A DNA stretch of 64,000 nucleotides, from positions 558,001 through 622,000 of the forward strand of contig CAWGBF010000008.1 in NCBI GenBank assembly GCA_963820775.1. Reading direction: 5' to 3'. The DNA comes from Roseiarcus sp963820775. Lineage in GTDB: Bacteria > Pseudomonadota > Alphaproteobacteria > Rhizobiales > Beijerinckiaceae. The notes beneath the pieces are model-generated. The model saw only the letters and a program-made list of their open reading frames with translations. It did no database searches and was not told the origin of the DNA. The position numbers and the translations under genes were made by a program. Below are positions 1 through 9,896 of the stretch, piece after piece (the first letter of the stretch is position 1; the number at the start of each line of letters is the position of its first letter).

Positions 1-1
1 T

Positions 2-3000
2 GCGCTGGGCGTCGTGATGGGCTCGGCCGGGCCGATCTCAGTCACGCTCGGCGGCTCGGAAGGGGGCTCAGACCCGGGCGGCGCTCTCATCTTCTCGAGC
101 GGCGGCCAAATCTCGACCTTCGGACGGTTCGCGCCCGGTGTGGTGGCGCAGACGATAGGCGGCGGCGGCGGATTTGGCGCGCTTACGGCGGCAGGCGGCG
201 TCAACGCGTCAGGCGTCTCCTTCCAGCTTGGCTCGACCGGCGGCGCCGGGGCAAGCGCGGATCCTTCGAACAGCTCGACCTGGACGATCGGAACCGGCTC
301 GATCACGACGACAGGCGTGCTGTCGGACGCGCTGGTTGCGCAGGCGATCGGAGGCGGCGGCGGACTTGCCGGCTTCGTCAGCGGCGGCGCCCAGAATCCG
401 CCCTTGACGGCAGTCGATCTCGGCGCGGCGGGCGTGAGCGGCGCCGGCTCGGCCGTCACGTTGACCAATCAGAGCGGGATCCTGACGACAGGCGCTGGCG
501 CTGTCGGTATCGTGGCGCAGTCGATCGGCGGCGGCGGTGGAACCGCACAGGCATTTGGCGTTTCCGCCGCCGGTCCAGTGACCTTGGGCGCGAGTGGAGG
601 CGGCGGCGGAAGCGGCGCGGCCGTGATGATCACTTCCCAGGGCGCAATCACGACGAACGGGGCGGGAGCGCATGCCATTCTCGCCCAATCGATTGGCGGC
701 GGCGGCGGCTTCTTCAATGCTTTCTCCTCCGCCGGATCGCTCCTCTCACCGAACGTCCTCGGCGCCGCCGGCGCAGGGAGCGGGGGAACCGTCACAGTGA
801 ACGTTCAGGGCGCCGTGCAGACAAGCGGCGCAGGCGCCCACGGCGTGATTGCGCAATCCGTTGGCGGCGGCGGCGGCCTCGTGGGCGCCGGCGAATTCGC
901 CACGCTTCTCCCGGCTGTCGGTTCCTTTGCCGGGAGCGCCGGCGGAACCGGATCGGCCGGCGCGGTCGCGGTCAATGTTTCCGCGAACATCCTCGCCTTG
1001 GGCGCGGACTCGACCGGGGCCGTTGCGGCGTCGACCGACGCGACAGGACTTGGCGGCGCCATCAACGTCTCCGTGGGAACGGGCGCCTCTGTCATCGGCG
1101 GCCTTGGCTCGGGCGGAACGCTCGGAAACGGCGACGAGCCCGCCAATGCAGTCCGGCTCATCGGCGGGTCTGCAAACACGCTCGTCAACAACGGCTTCCT
1201 CACCACCGTGGGCGGGATTTCCGGCTTCGTTGTCAGTGGCGGTCTCGGCGACGACTCGATCGTCAACTCCGGACGCATCGACGGCTCCGTCGACTTGGCT
1301 GCCGGCAAGAACGGCATCGACAACAAGCCCGTCGGCGTCTTCAACTCCGGTTCGGCAGTCTGGCTCGGTCCCCTCGCCGCGCCATTCGACACGCTCACCA
1401 ACGAAGGACTGCTGTCGCCGGGCGGCTATCAGAACGTCTACACGACCAACATCACCGGGAACCTCATTCAGACCGCGACGGGCGTCTACGGACTTGATGT
1501 CGATCTCGAGCCGTCGACCGATCTGATCAACGTCACGGGAACAGCGAACATCGCCGGCAACGTCTTCCTCAATCTCGTCAATCCTCTGACGGCGCCAGCT
1601 TTTGCGACGCCGGGAACGCACACGGAGACAATCCTGCACGCGCAGGGTGGCGTGACCAACTCAGGATTGACGCTCACCGCGTTCGATACCGCGGTCATCA
1701 ATTACTCGTTGATCTATCCTGACTTGCAAGACATCGCGCTCAAATACGCTGTCGACTATTCCCCCGCGGGATTGACCCAGAACCAGCACACTGTCGGCTA
1801 CGCGGTCAATGCAATCCAGACAGCGCAGCTCTCGCCCGCATTCCGTCCGATTGCGACCAATCTGTTCTATCTGCCAAACGTCGCCACCTTGGGGGCAGCC
1901 TATGATTCGCTCTCCGGCGAAGGGGTGTCAGCCTCCGAGCAGACAGCGTTCGACGCGACCGACATGTTCCTCTCGACGGCCAACACCCAGATGCAGCGAT
2001 GGATACAAGACACCTGCGCCGATGACCCGACGGGCACGACGGTGTACGCGACGCCGCCTCGGTCGCTACCAACCCGCAAGGGCGAAGCGGCGACGCCGTC
2101 CTGCGCAGGCACGCGGACCTGGCGCATTTGGGGAACCGGATACGGCGGGAGCGCCAATTGGACTGGCGACGCAAACGTGGGCTCAGCCTCAGTCACCGGC
2201 CGAGTGTCCGGCTTCGGCGCGGGGCTCGATTACCAGATCAACCCGAACTTCCTGCTCGGCTTCGCCGCGGGCGGCGGCGCATCGAGCTTCTCTGTTCAGG
2301 ACCGGGCCACCTCCGGCACAGTCGACGCCTATCACGCCGCGGTCTACGGCGCATGGCGTAACCTGAACTTCTATGCCTCGGGGATCCTCTCGTACGATAG
2401 GTTCAACGACGACGAATCGCGCTTCTCCTCGATTCCGGGTGTTGTTTTGCCGGCCTCGAACTTCATCGGCGGCCCATATTTCGTCCCAGGGTTCCTGGAG
2501 AAGCCCAACGCGAGCTTCGATGCTAACGCCCTCAGCGCCTATGGCGAGGTCGGGTATAATGCCCGCTACGGATTGCTTACCGCGACGCCTTTCCTCGGGC
2601 TCGAGTTCTCTTCGCTGAGGACGAGCGGCTTTACAGAAAACAACCAGGGGCTTCCGAGCACGATCGGCTTGTCCGAGGGCGCCCGCACGACAACGTCGCT
2701 GCCAAGTTTCGTGGGCATACAGCTGGAAGGAAAGAGAGATCTTCCCAACGCGATGGGGCTCGACCTCTGGGCGCGCGCCGCCTGGAAGCACGAATCTAAC
2801 CCCACGCGCTCGACGGAAAGCGCGTTCATCGCGGCCCCGGGATTCGATTTCGTCATCCAAGGCGCGCAGCCGCCGCGGGACGCTGCGGTGACAAGCGTCG
2901 GCGCGAAATTGAAGCTGACGAAAAACGCCGCGATCTTCGGGACCTTCGAGGGCCAGTTTGGCTCTGGCGATAACTCGATCGGCGGGACCGGCGGGATCAT

Positions 3001-3013
3001 GATCACTTGGTGA
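2..3013 (+). CDS. Autotransporter with beta-strand-repeat passenger, 5' end outside window
   Basis: Type V secretion protein: a surface-exposed passenger followed by a C-terminal outer-membrane beta-barrel. The frame is open from the first bases of the window, so the start lies upstream; the first in-window ATG is at 14. The passenger (about the first 350 residues seen) repeats a motif of the type VAQSIGGGGG at least five times, which is typical of very large alphaproteobacterial autotransporters. A less repetitive beta region follows. The last 290 or so residues have alternating aromatic strands (WRIWGTGYGGSANW onward) and end in an aromatic residue (GIMITW), the signature recognised by the BAM complex. 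Adhesion or biofilm function is likely but is inferred only from the family. No frameshift is visible in this gene. Confidence 0.85.
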   Translation, partial: ALGVVMGSAGPISVTLGGSEGGSDPGGALIFSSGGQISTFGRFAPGVVAQTIGGGGGFGALTAAGGVNASGVSFQLGSTGGAGASADPSNSSTWTIGTGSITTTGVLSDALVAQAIGGGGGLAGFVSGGAQNPPLTAVDLGAAGVSGAGSAVTLTNQSGILTTGAGAVGIVAQSIGGGGGTAQAFGVSAAGPVTLGASGGGGGSGAAVMITSQGAITTNGAGAHAILAQSIGGGGGFFNAFSSAGSLLSPNVLGAAGAGSGGTVTVNVQGAVQTSGAGAHGVIAQSVGGGGGLVGAGEFATLLPAVGSFAGSAGGTGSAGAVAVNVSANILALGADSTGAVAASTDATGLGGAINVSVGTGASVIGGLGSGGTLGNGDEPANAVRLIGGSANTLVNNGFLTTVGGISGFVVSGGLGDDSIVNSGRIDGSVDLAAGKNGIDNKPVGVFNSGSAVWLGPLAAPFDTLTNEGLLSPGGYQNVYTTNITGNLIQTATGVYGLDVDLEPSTDLINVTGTANIAGNVFLNLVNPLTAPAFATPGTHTETILHAQGGVTNSGLTLTAFDTAVINYSLIYPDLQDIALKYAVDYSPAGLTQNQHTVGYAVNAIQTAQLSPAFRPIATNLFYLPNVATLGAAYDSLSGEGVSASEQTAFDATDMFLSTANTQMQRWIQDTCADDPTGTTVYATPPRSLPTRKGEAATPSCAGTRTWRIWGTGYGGSANWTGDANVGSASVTGRVSGFGAGLDYQINPNFLLGFAAGGGASSFSVQDRATSGTVDAYHAAVYGAWRNLNFYASGILSYDRFNDDESRFSSIPGVVLPASNFIGGPYFVPGFLEKPNASFDANALSAYGEVGYNARYGLLTATPFLGLEFSSLRTSGFTENNQGLPSTIGLSEGARTTTSLPSFVGIQLEGKRDLPNAMGLDLWARAAWKHESNPTRSTESAFIAAPGFDFVIQGAQPPRDAAVTSVGAKLKLTKNAAIFGTFEGQFGSGDNSIGGTGGIMITW

Positions 3014-3300
3014 GAATGAGGCTAATTCGGTCCTTCGAGCGCTTTCTCCTGTCGTTCACGAGGACCAGTGGTGATAAATGCTCGACGGGCTCCTGTCGGC
3101 GACGCCGCCGACGAAGCCAGCAAGGGCCCTACGGAGCCATCGCAACATTGAGAGGCTCTTCGGGGTCTCGCGTCAGCAGCGGGTAGAGGCATCCCCGCTC
3201 TTGGCGCAGCCCGTCTCGTTCCGCCTACGTCCGCAATCTGGTGCACACCGCCAGTTAATAGGGCCAACCGCGAACGGCCGCTCAGGGTCGCAAAGAAATC
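3014..3300. other. Intergenic, no gene seen
   Basis: About 290 bases between the autotransporter stop and a duplicated lptM leader. Short ORFs are present on both strands but none has a recognisable domain, ribosome binding site or codon pattern. Confidence 0.4.
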
Positions 3301-3457
3301 AGTCTGATTGGCGCTGACCCTAATCTTTGCACGGGAGCTGGCGCCGCCTCGCCCCTGCCTCCTGTTTGTCTGTGGCGCCGGTGATCATCCGGAGTCGCTC
3401 TTGGCCGCTCAACTCTCGTATCGTTTCGCTGAGCGCGCGCCTGAAGGCGCTCGCGCT
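3301..3457 (+). repeat. Degenerate direct copy of the lptM leader region
   Basis: This stretch aligns over its full length with 10072-10236, the region containing the upstream sequence and first codons of lptM. Shared blocks include AGTCTGATTG at the left end, ATCCGGAGTCGCTC, TCTCGTATCGTTTCG and CCTGAAG near the right end, in the same order and spacing apart from small indels. The reading frame is not maintained here and no lipobox follows, so it is a dead fragment. Together the two copies bracket the accessory genes between 3.5 and 10.1 kb. Confidence 0.75.
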
Positions 3458-3486
3458 CCCTCGGAAACGCGCCGTCTACCCAACCC

Positions 3487-4085
3487 TCACAATCCGATAA
3501 TCAGCTTCAACGCGATCGTTCCCATCGTGACGGCGATGAGCGCCTCGAGCACGCGCCAGGACGATCGGGCGCAACTATTTCGCGCCATAGCCGAGCGAGA
3601 AGAAAAAGAGGAACGAACCGGCCATCGCTCCAGAGGCGAACGACGCCTCCTGACCGGGAAACCGGGTCGAGATCGCGCCGAGCAGCATGAGTGTGTCGAG
3701 ATAGACGTGCGGGTTGAGCCAGGTCAGCGCGAGGCACATCGACAAAGTCTGCGCAAGGCTTGAGGAACGCGCGTCTCCGGCCATGAGCGCTTCGGACGAG
3801 CGCAGGGCGGAATAGAGATTGCGCGCCCCGTACCAGATCAGGAACGCGGCGCCGCCATAGCGCATGGCCGGGAGAAACCAGGGCGCCATGACCGCGATCT
3901 GCCGGAAGCTGGTCACGCCGAGCGCGATCAGCGCCGCGTTCGACAGGCTGCACGCGAAAGCGACCGCAAGCACATGCTCGCCTAGCTAGCAGGCCCTGGC
4001 GCAGGACAAAGGCGTTCTGCGCGCCGATGGCGACAATCAAACTGAGGCCCGTCAGGAGGCCCGTCACATAAACTGAAAGGCTCAT
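3487..4085 (-). pseudogene. LysE/ArgO-family amino-acid exporter, frameshifted
   Basis: Inner-membrane exporter of the LysE superfamily (basic amino acid efflux). The N-terminus beginning at the ATG ending at 4085 reads MSLSVYVTGLLTGLSLIVAIGAQNAF in one frame, with the GAQNAF motif of LysE/ArgO. The middle part (ACSLSNAALIALGV to SLGYGAK, 3575-3973) is in a second frame. The C-terminal helix (ARVLEALIAVTMGTIALKL) is in a third and stops at 3487. Two shifts, near 3975 and 3578, therefore break a roughly 200-residue protein of normal family length with about six membrane helices. It could be a true pseudogene or a sequence error, as in its neighbours. Confidence 0.75.
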
Positions 4086-4139
4086 GCCCCGCGAGGTCCC
4101 CGGGTTGCTGCGGTGCCAGCCGTAACGCCGGAACGACAA

Positions 4140-4161
4140 CTGTCTTACCGCTGTCTTACCG
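4140..4161. repeat. 11-bp tandem duplication
   Basis: The unit CTGTCTTACCG occurs twice head to tail, 55 bases upstream of the LysE-family start. It is one of five short exact tandem duplications in non-coding parts of this window. Confidence 0.8.
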
Positions 4162-4450
4162 CCTCCTCGGGGCGCTGATTCAAAGTGGGCATTCGAATTG
4201 GGAGGAGAGCACGACCTTGGACAACTACAGACCATGAATAGCCAGCGCAAATCATTAGGTAGTTCTACGTATTGACAAGTTTACTTGATAGGCCCGCAAT
4301 CCCAATCGAAATGCGCCGACGGGCGCATTGCCGTCGCGCACTGTGCCGACAGCGCGGGCTCCCGTGGATTGGGTCGTGCACGCTATGCCCTCGGCCTGCC
4401 CGCGAAGGACGCATGTAGCGACTGGAAAAGGGTGTGGAGGAGCTGGGGAT

Positions 4451-7400
4451 TTGAACGTGGAACGCCGCCAGTCTACGACTGCGACACGCGTCGCCGGCGT
4501 CGCCGAACTGAGCCGCCAGCAAGGGGGTGTCGCTTCCCGCAAGGCCCGACCTGAGGAGGCGCAAGCCGTTCTCGGCGCGGAGCGGCAGCGTCTTCAACAC
4601 CTGCTCGCCGTCAGTCCCGCCATCATCTACTCGACAAAAGCGTCGGGCGATTTCGCCTGCACGTTCGTCAGCGAGAACATCCGCACGATCATGGGCTTCG
4701 CGCCAGAGGGCATGATCACCGATCCTAAGTGCTGGCCAGCACGTCTGCATCCGGAGGATGGCCCACGTGTTTTCGCCGAACTCCCTCCTCTGATCGAAGG
4801 CGGCGGGGGCGCCGTAGTTTACCGGTTCCGCCACAGCGACGGCAACTACATCTGGATCCAGGATACGTTCAAGGTTGTCTATGGCGAGAACGGAGAGCCC
4901 CTTGAGTTGGTTGGCGCCTGGGCCGACATTTCCGAGCGCCGGCATGTGGAGCAACAGGCGCTCAAGGCGAACGCCGAACTGCACGAGACGAAACGCTCGC
5001 TCAGCCGCCTGATCGAGAGCTCGCCCAACGCCATTATCGCCACGGACAAGGACGGCGCCGTCACTCTGTTCAACGAGGGCGCCGAGGCCTTGCTCGGCTA
5101 TACCGCCCAAGAGGTGATCGGCCGCAGCGTCGCTTTGCTCTACGGCGGCGAGGCGGGCATCAACGAAGTCCTGCGCGAACTGGAGAAGCGCGGCGGCACG
5201 GTTTCCGGGATCGACAGTTTGCTGTGGGCGAAGGACAATAGTTCCATCCCCGTTCTCATCTCCGCATCGCTGCTTTTTGACGACGACGGCCAGCAGATTG
5301 GAACAGTCGGGTTCGCCACCGATCTGCGCGAGCGCAGGCGCACGCTCGAAGAATTGAGCGGGGTGCGGCTGCGCCTGCAGCACCTGCTCGCCGTCAGTCC
5401 AGCCATCATCTACTCGACCCAAGCCTCGGGCGATTTCGCCTGCACATTCGTGAGCGAGAACATCCGGACGATCATGGGCTTCGCGCCGGAGGATATGCTT
5501 ACCGATCCCAAGTGCTGGCCCGACCGTCTTCATCCCGAGGACGGCCCGCGCGTATTTGAGGAGATGCCTCCCCTGATTGAACGCGGGGGAGGCACGCTGG
5601 TTTATCGCTTCCGCCATGCGGACGGCAGCTACATATGGATTCAGGACACGTTCAAGGCCATCAATGACGAACATGGACAGCCGATGGAACTGGTCGGCGC
5701 CTGGGCCGATGTTTCCGAGCGCCGGCGGGCGGAGCAACAGGCGCTCGAGGCCAACGCCGAACTGCAGGAAACGAAACGCTCGCTGAGCCGCCTGATCGAG
5801 AGCTCGCCCGACGGCATTATCGCCACCGACAAGAACGGAAATGTGACGCTTTTCAGCGAGGGGGCCGAGACATTGCTCGGCTACCGCGCGGAAGAAGTAA
5901 TCGGTCGCAGCGTCGCTCTGCTTTATGGTGGCGAAGCGGGAGCGCACGAAGTCATGCGCGAGATGCACAAGCGGGGCGGCACGGTCTCGGGTTTCGAAGG
6001 CGTGGCCTGGGCCAAGGATGGGAGCACCATTCCGGTCCTCATCTCCGCATCGCTGCTTTTTGACGACGATGGCCAGGAGATCGGAACGGTCGGGTTCGCC
6101 ACCGATCTGCGCGAACGCAAGCGCGCCGAAGAAGCGGTTCAGAGGGCCTATGACGAATTGGAGAAGCGGGTCGAGGAGCGCACGTTAGAATTAAGGGAGG
6201 CCCGAGGACGCCTGCAATACCTTCTCACCGTCACCCCGGGCATCATGTACACCAACAAGGCGTCCGGCAATTTCGCCTGCACGTTCGTCAGCCAGAACGT
6301 CGAAACAATCATGGGCTTTTCCGGCTGGGAGATGACCGAAGATCCGGATTTCTGGCTGAAACGGCTACATCCGAACGACGTAAAGACCCTCTTTGACCGA
6401 ATGGCGCCGCTTATCGACGCGGGAGGCGGCGCGATCGAATACCGCTTCCGGCATCGCGACGGCCACTACGTCTGGATTCAGGACACGTTCAAGGTGGTGC
6501 CGGACGAGACGGGCCAACCTTACGAGATCGTCGGCTCGTGGGCCGACATCACCGACCGCAAGCAGGTGGAGCAGGCGCTGGGCGAGCGCATGGCGCTGAT
6601 GAACGACTTGCAAAACCTCGTCGCCGCGAGCCCGGCGGTGATTTACACGACCAAGGCCACCGACGATTTCGCATGCACGTTCGTCAGTGAGAATCTGGTA
6701 ACAACCATGGGCTACGCGCCGTGGGAAATGCGGGACGATCCAAAATTCTGGTCAAAGCGTGTCCATCCGGATGACGCCTCAGCGATCTTCTCGAGCATGG
6801 ACACCCTAGTCGGCAAGGGCGGCGGCGCGATCGAGTATCGCTTCCGCCATCGCCGCGGCCACTACATTTGGGTCCAGGACACGTTCTCCGTCAAATGCGA
6901 CAAGGACGGACAACCGAAGGAGTTGGTCGGCTCCTGGGCGGACATTTCCGATCGCAAGAAGATCGAGGCCGAATTGACGCGGCTTGCCGCCGAGGTCGAG
7001 TTGCGAAACCGCTTCATTCGCGGGACGTTCGGGCGCTATCTGACCGACGAGGTCGTCGACTCTTTGTTGGAATCGCCCGGAGGCCTGAAGATTGGCGGCG
7101 AGAAGCGCAAGGTCACTATGTTGATGGCCGATTTGCGCGGTTTCACCTCGCTCTCCGAGCGCCTCGACCCCAAGGAGGTCGTAGCCCTCCTGAACCGCTA
7201 TCTTTCGAACATGGTCGCCATCGTCAAGAAATACGGCGGGACGATTGAGCAATATATCGGCGATGCGATCTTCGTACTTTTCGGCGCCCCTGTGTGGAAG
7301 GAGGATGACGCGCAGCGCGCGGTCGCTTGCGCGGTCGAGATGCAACTCGCCATGGCTTCGATCAACGAAGCAAATGCGCGCGATGGGCTTCCGGAACTGG

Positions 7401-8046
7401 AAATGGGGATCGGGCTGCACACAGGACAGGTCGTCGCGGGCAATATCGGCGCGCCAGAGCGGATGCAGTATGGGGTGATCGGAAGCCACGTCAATCTCAC
7501 CCAACGTATTCAAGCCTGCACGTCGGGGGGGCAATTCTCATTTCCGAGACGACGCGGCGGGAGGTCGGCGGCATCCTCCGACTCGGAAAGCCGATGGAAG
7601 TGAAAGTGAAGGGGGTCGAGCAGGCGATTGCTGTCGCCGAGGTCCACGGCATCGGCGGCTCCCACAAGCTTTCGCTTCTGCACTCGCACGATGCGCTTGC
7701 GCCTTTGAAGTCCCCAATTCCTGTTCGTTGCTCGATCGTCGAAGGTGGCCGAGTCGACGATGAAGCAATCAACGGCGCCCTGACGAAATTGTCTTCGAAG
7801 CGCGCCGAGCTTCGTATGGACAAGGCGGTTCCCGCTCTTTCTGACCTCAAAATGCAGTTCATCGGCGACGCCGCCGGCAAAGTCGCGGAGCCTGCCTATT
7901 GCAAGGTGGAAGGCGCGCTTCCTGGAAGCGACGGGCTTCTCTCCGTTCGCTTCACGTCGCTGCCGCCCAGGTTCGAGACTTTGATGCGCTGCCCCGACGG
8001 GCGGGTCGCGGCCAGTTCTCCGCCCTGCGCGGCGACCGACCGGTAA
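4451..8046 (+). pseudogene. Six-PAS class III adenylate/guanylate cyclase, one frameshift in a G tract
   Basis: Predicted soluble sensor cyclase making a cyclic nucleotide from NTP. It has six PAS modules. Four are of the PAS_3 type (nt ~4590-4940, 5380-5730, 6210-6570, 6610-6960), each with DFACTFVS near the start and YRFRH..YxWxQDTF near the end. Two shorter PAS modules (~5010-5340, 5790-6125) have LLGY and ATDLRER. A coiled linker and a class III catalytic domain follow (~7110 on), with metal-ligand Asp in MADLRGFT and in YIGDAI and the transition-state pair in HVNLTQRI. The purine-recognition positions are Gln (TIEQYIGD) and Ser (GSHVN) instead of Lys and Asp. At 7525-7531 a run of seven G breaks the frame; eight would restore TSGGAILISE. 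The start is uncertain: TTG 4451 and GTG 4457 follow GGAGG at 4436-4440, while an in-frame ATG lies at 4328. Confidence 0.85.
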
Positions 8047-8104
8047 CGATCGCCGCGTCGGCGTCGGGCGCAAATCCTGGCGCATCGACAGTTTGGGCGC
8101 CATG

Positions 8105-8123
8105 ATGTAAGCACTCCTTACAT
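8105..8123. promoter_or_regulatory. Inverted-repeat operator overlapping the tetR start codon
   Basis: Perfect 7-bp arms ATGTAAG and CTTACAT are separated by CACTC. The right arm contains the first two bases of the tetR ATG (8122-8124). The geometry is that of a TetR-family operator, and its location predicts autorepression. Confidence 0.65.
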
Positions 8124-8775
8124 GAGTTGGCGGAAAGACAAGCCCGGCGAGCCCGATCCGCCGCGCGGTTATCATCACGGTAATTTGCGTGAGGCGCTGA
8201 TCCGCGCGGCGCTCGAGTTGATCGCGCGCAAGGGCGCGGCGGGTTTTACTTTCGCGGAGGCCGCCCGCTTCGCAGGCGTCAGCCCGGCGGCGCCCTATCG
8301 GCATTTTCGCGACCGCGACGAGCTGATGGCGAGCGTGGCGCTACGGGGCTTCGAGCAGTTCGAGGCCGCGTTGGCGCGCGCCTGGGATGGCGGGCGCCCG
8401 GACGCCTTCACCGCGTTGGATCGGCTGGGCCAAGCCTATCTCGAATTCGCTCGCACTGAGCCCGCGTTCTATTCGGCAATGTTCGAAGCCGGCGTTCCAG
8501 TCGGAGCCAATCCCCCGCTGCGGGACGCGGGTGACCGCGCTTTCGCCGTGTTGCGCGCCGCCGCCGACGCGATCTGCGCCGCGATGCCCGCGGCAGGCCG
8601 CCCGCCGGCCCTGATGGTCGCGCTGCATATCTGGGCAATCGCGCATGGCGTCGCTTCGCTATTCGGGCGCGCCGATGGCGCGCAACGCGCGTTGCCGATG
8701 TCTGCGGCGGAACTTCTGGAGGCGCAGGTGCTGGTCTATTTGCGCGGGCTCGGGGTGAATGCGGCGCGGCCGTGA
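8122..8775 (+). CDS. TetR/AcrR-family transcriptional regulator
   Basis: One-component repressor of 217 residues. The N-terminal helix-turn-helix (residues about 15-65) contains REALIRAALELIARKGAAGFTFAEAARFAGVSPAAPYRHFRDRDEL, shown here only to identify the family; the recognition helix is AAPYRHF. The C-terminal part (about 95-205) resembles the WHG-type ligand domain (LMVALHIWAIAHGVASLF). An inverted repeat overlaps its start codon, and a related inverted repeat sits in the promoter of the next gene, a DUF2852 protein 106 bases downstream on the same strand. The simplest reading is a repressor controlling itself and that membrane protein. The ligand is unknown. Confidence 0.88.
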   Translation: MSWRKDKPGEPDPPRGYHHGNLREALIRAALELIARKGAAGFTFAEAARFAGVSPAAPYRHFRDRDELMASVALRGFEQFEAALARAWDGGRPDAFTALDRLGQAYLEFARTEPAFYSAMFEAGVPVGANPPLRDAGDRAFAVLRAAADAICAAMPAAGRPPALMVALHIWAIAHGVASLFGRADGAQRALPMSAAELLEAQVLVYLRGLGVNAARP

Positions 8776-8824
8776 GGGCGTAGGCTCGCGGACCCGAATC
8801 GCCGCGCTGACCCACCAGAGGGAC

Positions 8825-8868
8825 TTGACAGCCGCTCGCGCCGTGAAGTAAATGTTCATTACATTTAC
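8825..8868 (+). promoter_or_regulatory. Promoter with embedded TetR-type operator
   Basis: TTGACA at 8825-8830 is followed 18 bases later by TAAATG, a plausible -10. The -10 lies inside a perfect inverted repeat, GTAAATGT and ACATTTAC with a TCATT spacer (8848-8868). A bound repressor would block RNA polymerase directly. It resembles the operator over the tetR start in length, 5-base spacer and GTAA/TTAC content. Confidence 0.65.
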
Positions 8869-8881
8869 ACGCGAGGATGCC

Positions 8882-9328
8882 ATGCCTATCATTCTTACGG
8901 TTTTGGGGTTCCTGTGGTGGTGGCCGATCGGGCTGCTGCTTCTCGCCCTCTTTATCAGTCGAGGAAGGTTCGGCTACTGGCGCCATCTATCTTACATAGG
9001 AGACGCGCCGATGTTCGACAGGGATCACGGTCGGGATCGTTGGCAACGCAAGCTGACCCACTTGCAGGAAAAAATGGAAATGGTGCGGGCGAAGGCCGAC
9101 CGCTTCAGAGGCGGCGGCGACTGGTTCGGCCCCGCGACGAGCGGCAACCACGCCTTCGACGACTATCGCGCGGAGACGTTGAAGCGCCTCGAAGAGGAGC
9201 AGCAAGAGTTCAAGGATTTCCTTGCCCGGCTGCGCTTCGCTAGGGATCGCTCCGAGTTCGATCAGTTCATGGCCGAGCGGCGCGGCCGTCCCTCGGAGCC
9301 GCATTCGCAAGTCGATCCGCGCGGCTGA
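8882..9328 (+). CDS. DUF2852 family membrane protein
   Basis: 148-residue alphaproteobacterial protein of unknown function. It has one strong N-terminal membrane segment (ILTVLGFLWWWPIGLLLLAL) with the WWWP signature of the family. A charged cytoplasmic part with coiled-coil propensity ends in FDDYRAETLKRLEEEQQEF and FDQFMAERR, the conserved DUF2852 core. The start at ATG 8882 is chosen because GAGGA at 8872-8876 is correctly spaced; the earlier in-frame ATG at 8852 lies inside the operator. The gene is transcribed from a TTGACA promoter overlapped by a TetR-type palindrome, which suggests ligand- or stress-induced expression under the adjacent regulator. Confidence 0.85.
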   Translation: MPIILTVLGFLWWWPIGLLLLALFISRGRFGYWRHLSYIGDAPMFDRDHGRDRWQRKLTHLQEKMEMVRAKADRFRGGGDWFGPATSGNHAFDDYRAETLKRLEEEQQEFKDFLARLRFARDRSEFDQFMAERRGRPSEPHSQVDPRG

Positions 9329-9449
9329 CCCTCGCCGAGCGGCGGCGGCGCCTTCCCTCAAATCTTCGCAGCGGGCGCTCATTCCCGGAATGGGCGCCCC
9401 GGCATGTCAAACCCTCCAATCGCGGATTGCCGAATGCCGGCGATCGTCG

Positions 9450-9840
9450 TCAGACAGTGACGACGATTTTGCCGAACTGGCCATTCCGCTCAAGATAGCG
9501 ATGGGCCTCGACCATTTCGCCGAACGTGAAGGTTCGATCGATGTCCGGCTTGAGGGCGCCTGCCTCGAGTCCCTTGGTAATATAGTCGACGGCGGCCTTG
9601 CGGCGGGTCTCGTCGCCGCTGGTCAGCCAGAGGTTATACCCTTTGATGACCAGCACGGCGGGAAATCGCGCGACGGGGTTCGATATAGTCGTCGAGGCGC
9701 CACATGGACTCAGCCCGGTTGAGGCCGATCGCCCTTGACTTTGATGCGGACTTCGTTAGCCCCGGATTGGGAGCTTCGGCCTCGACACAGTCGAGGACTT
9801 TGGGTCCGCCGGGTTTGGCGAACGTGACGATCTGGGGCAT
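9450..9840 (-). pseudogene. Zinc-type alcohol dehydrogenase/quinone oxidoreductase, internal deletion
   Basis: Remnant of a medium-chain dehydrogenase of the NADPH:quinone oxidoreductase type. The N-terminal 45 or so residues (MPQIVTFAKPGGPKVLDC through IGLNRAESMWRLDDYIEP) are joined almost directly to the last 60 or so (NLWLTSGDETRRKAAVDY to LERNGQFGKIVVTV, stop at 9450). The Rossmann core of about 200 residues is missing and the two parts are in different frames. This is real loss of coding sequence rather than a base-calling slip. Confidence 0.8.
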
Positions 9841-9896
9841 GGCTTTGGTCCTCATGAATGAGTGACTGGCGTTGTGACACATTCGTCATAGGCTCA

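Noticed and set aside
746..1639. Long minus-strand ORF of 297 codons opposite the autotransporter
   Set aside because: Arg/Gly-rich shadow of a GC-rich repetitive gene; no domain or start signal. The same applies to other antisense ORFs in 1-3 kb.
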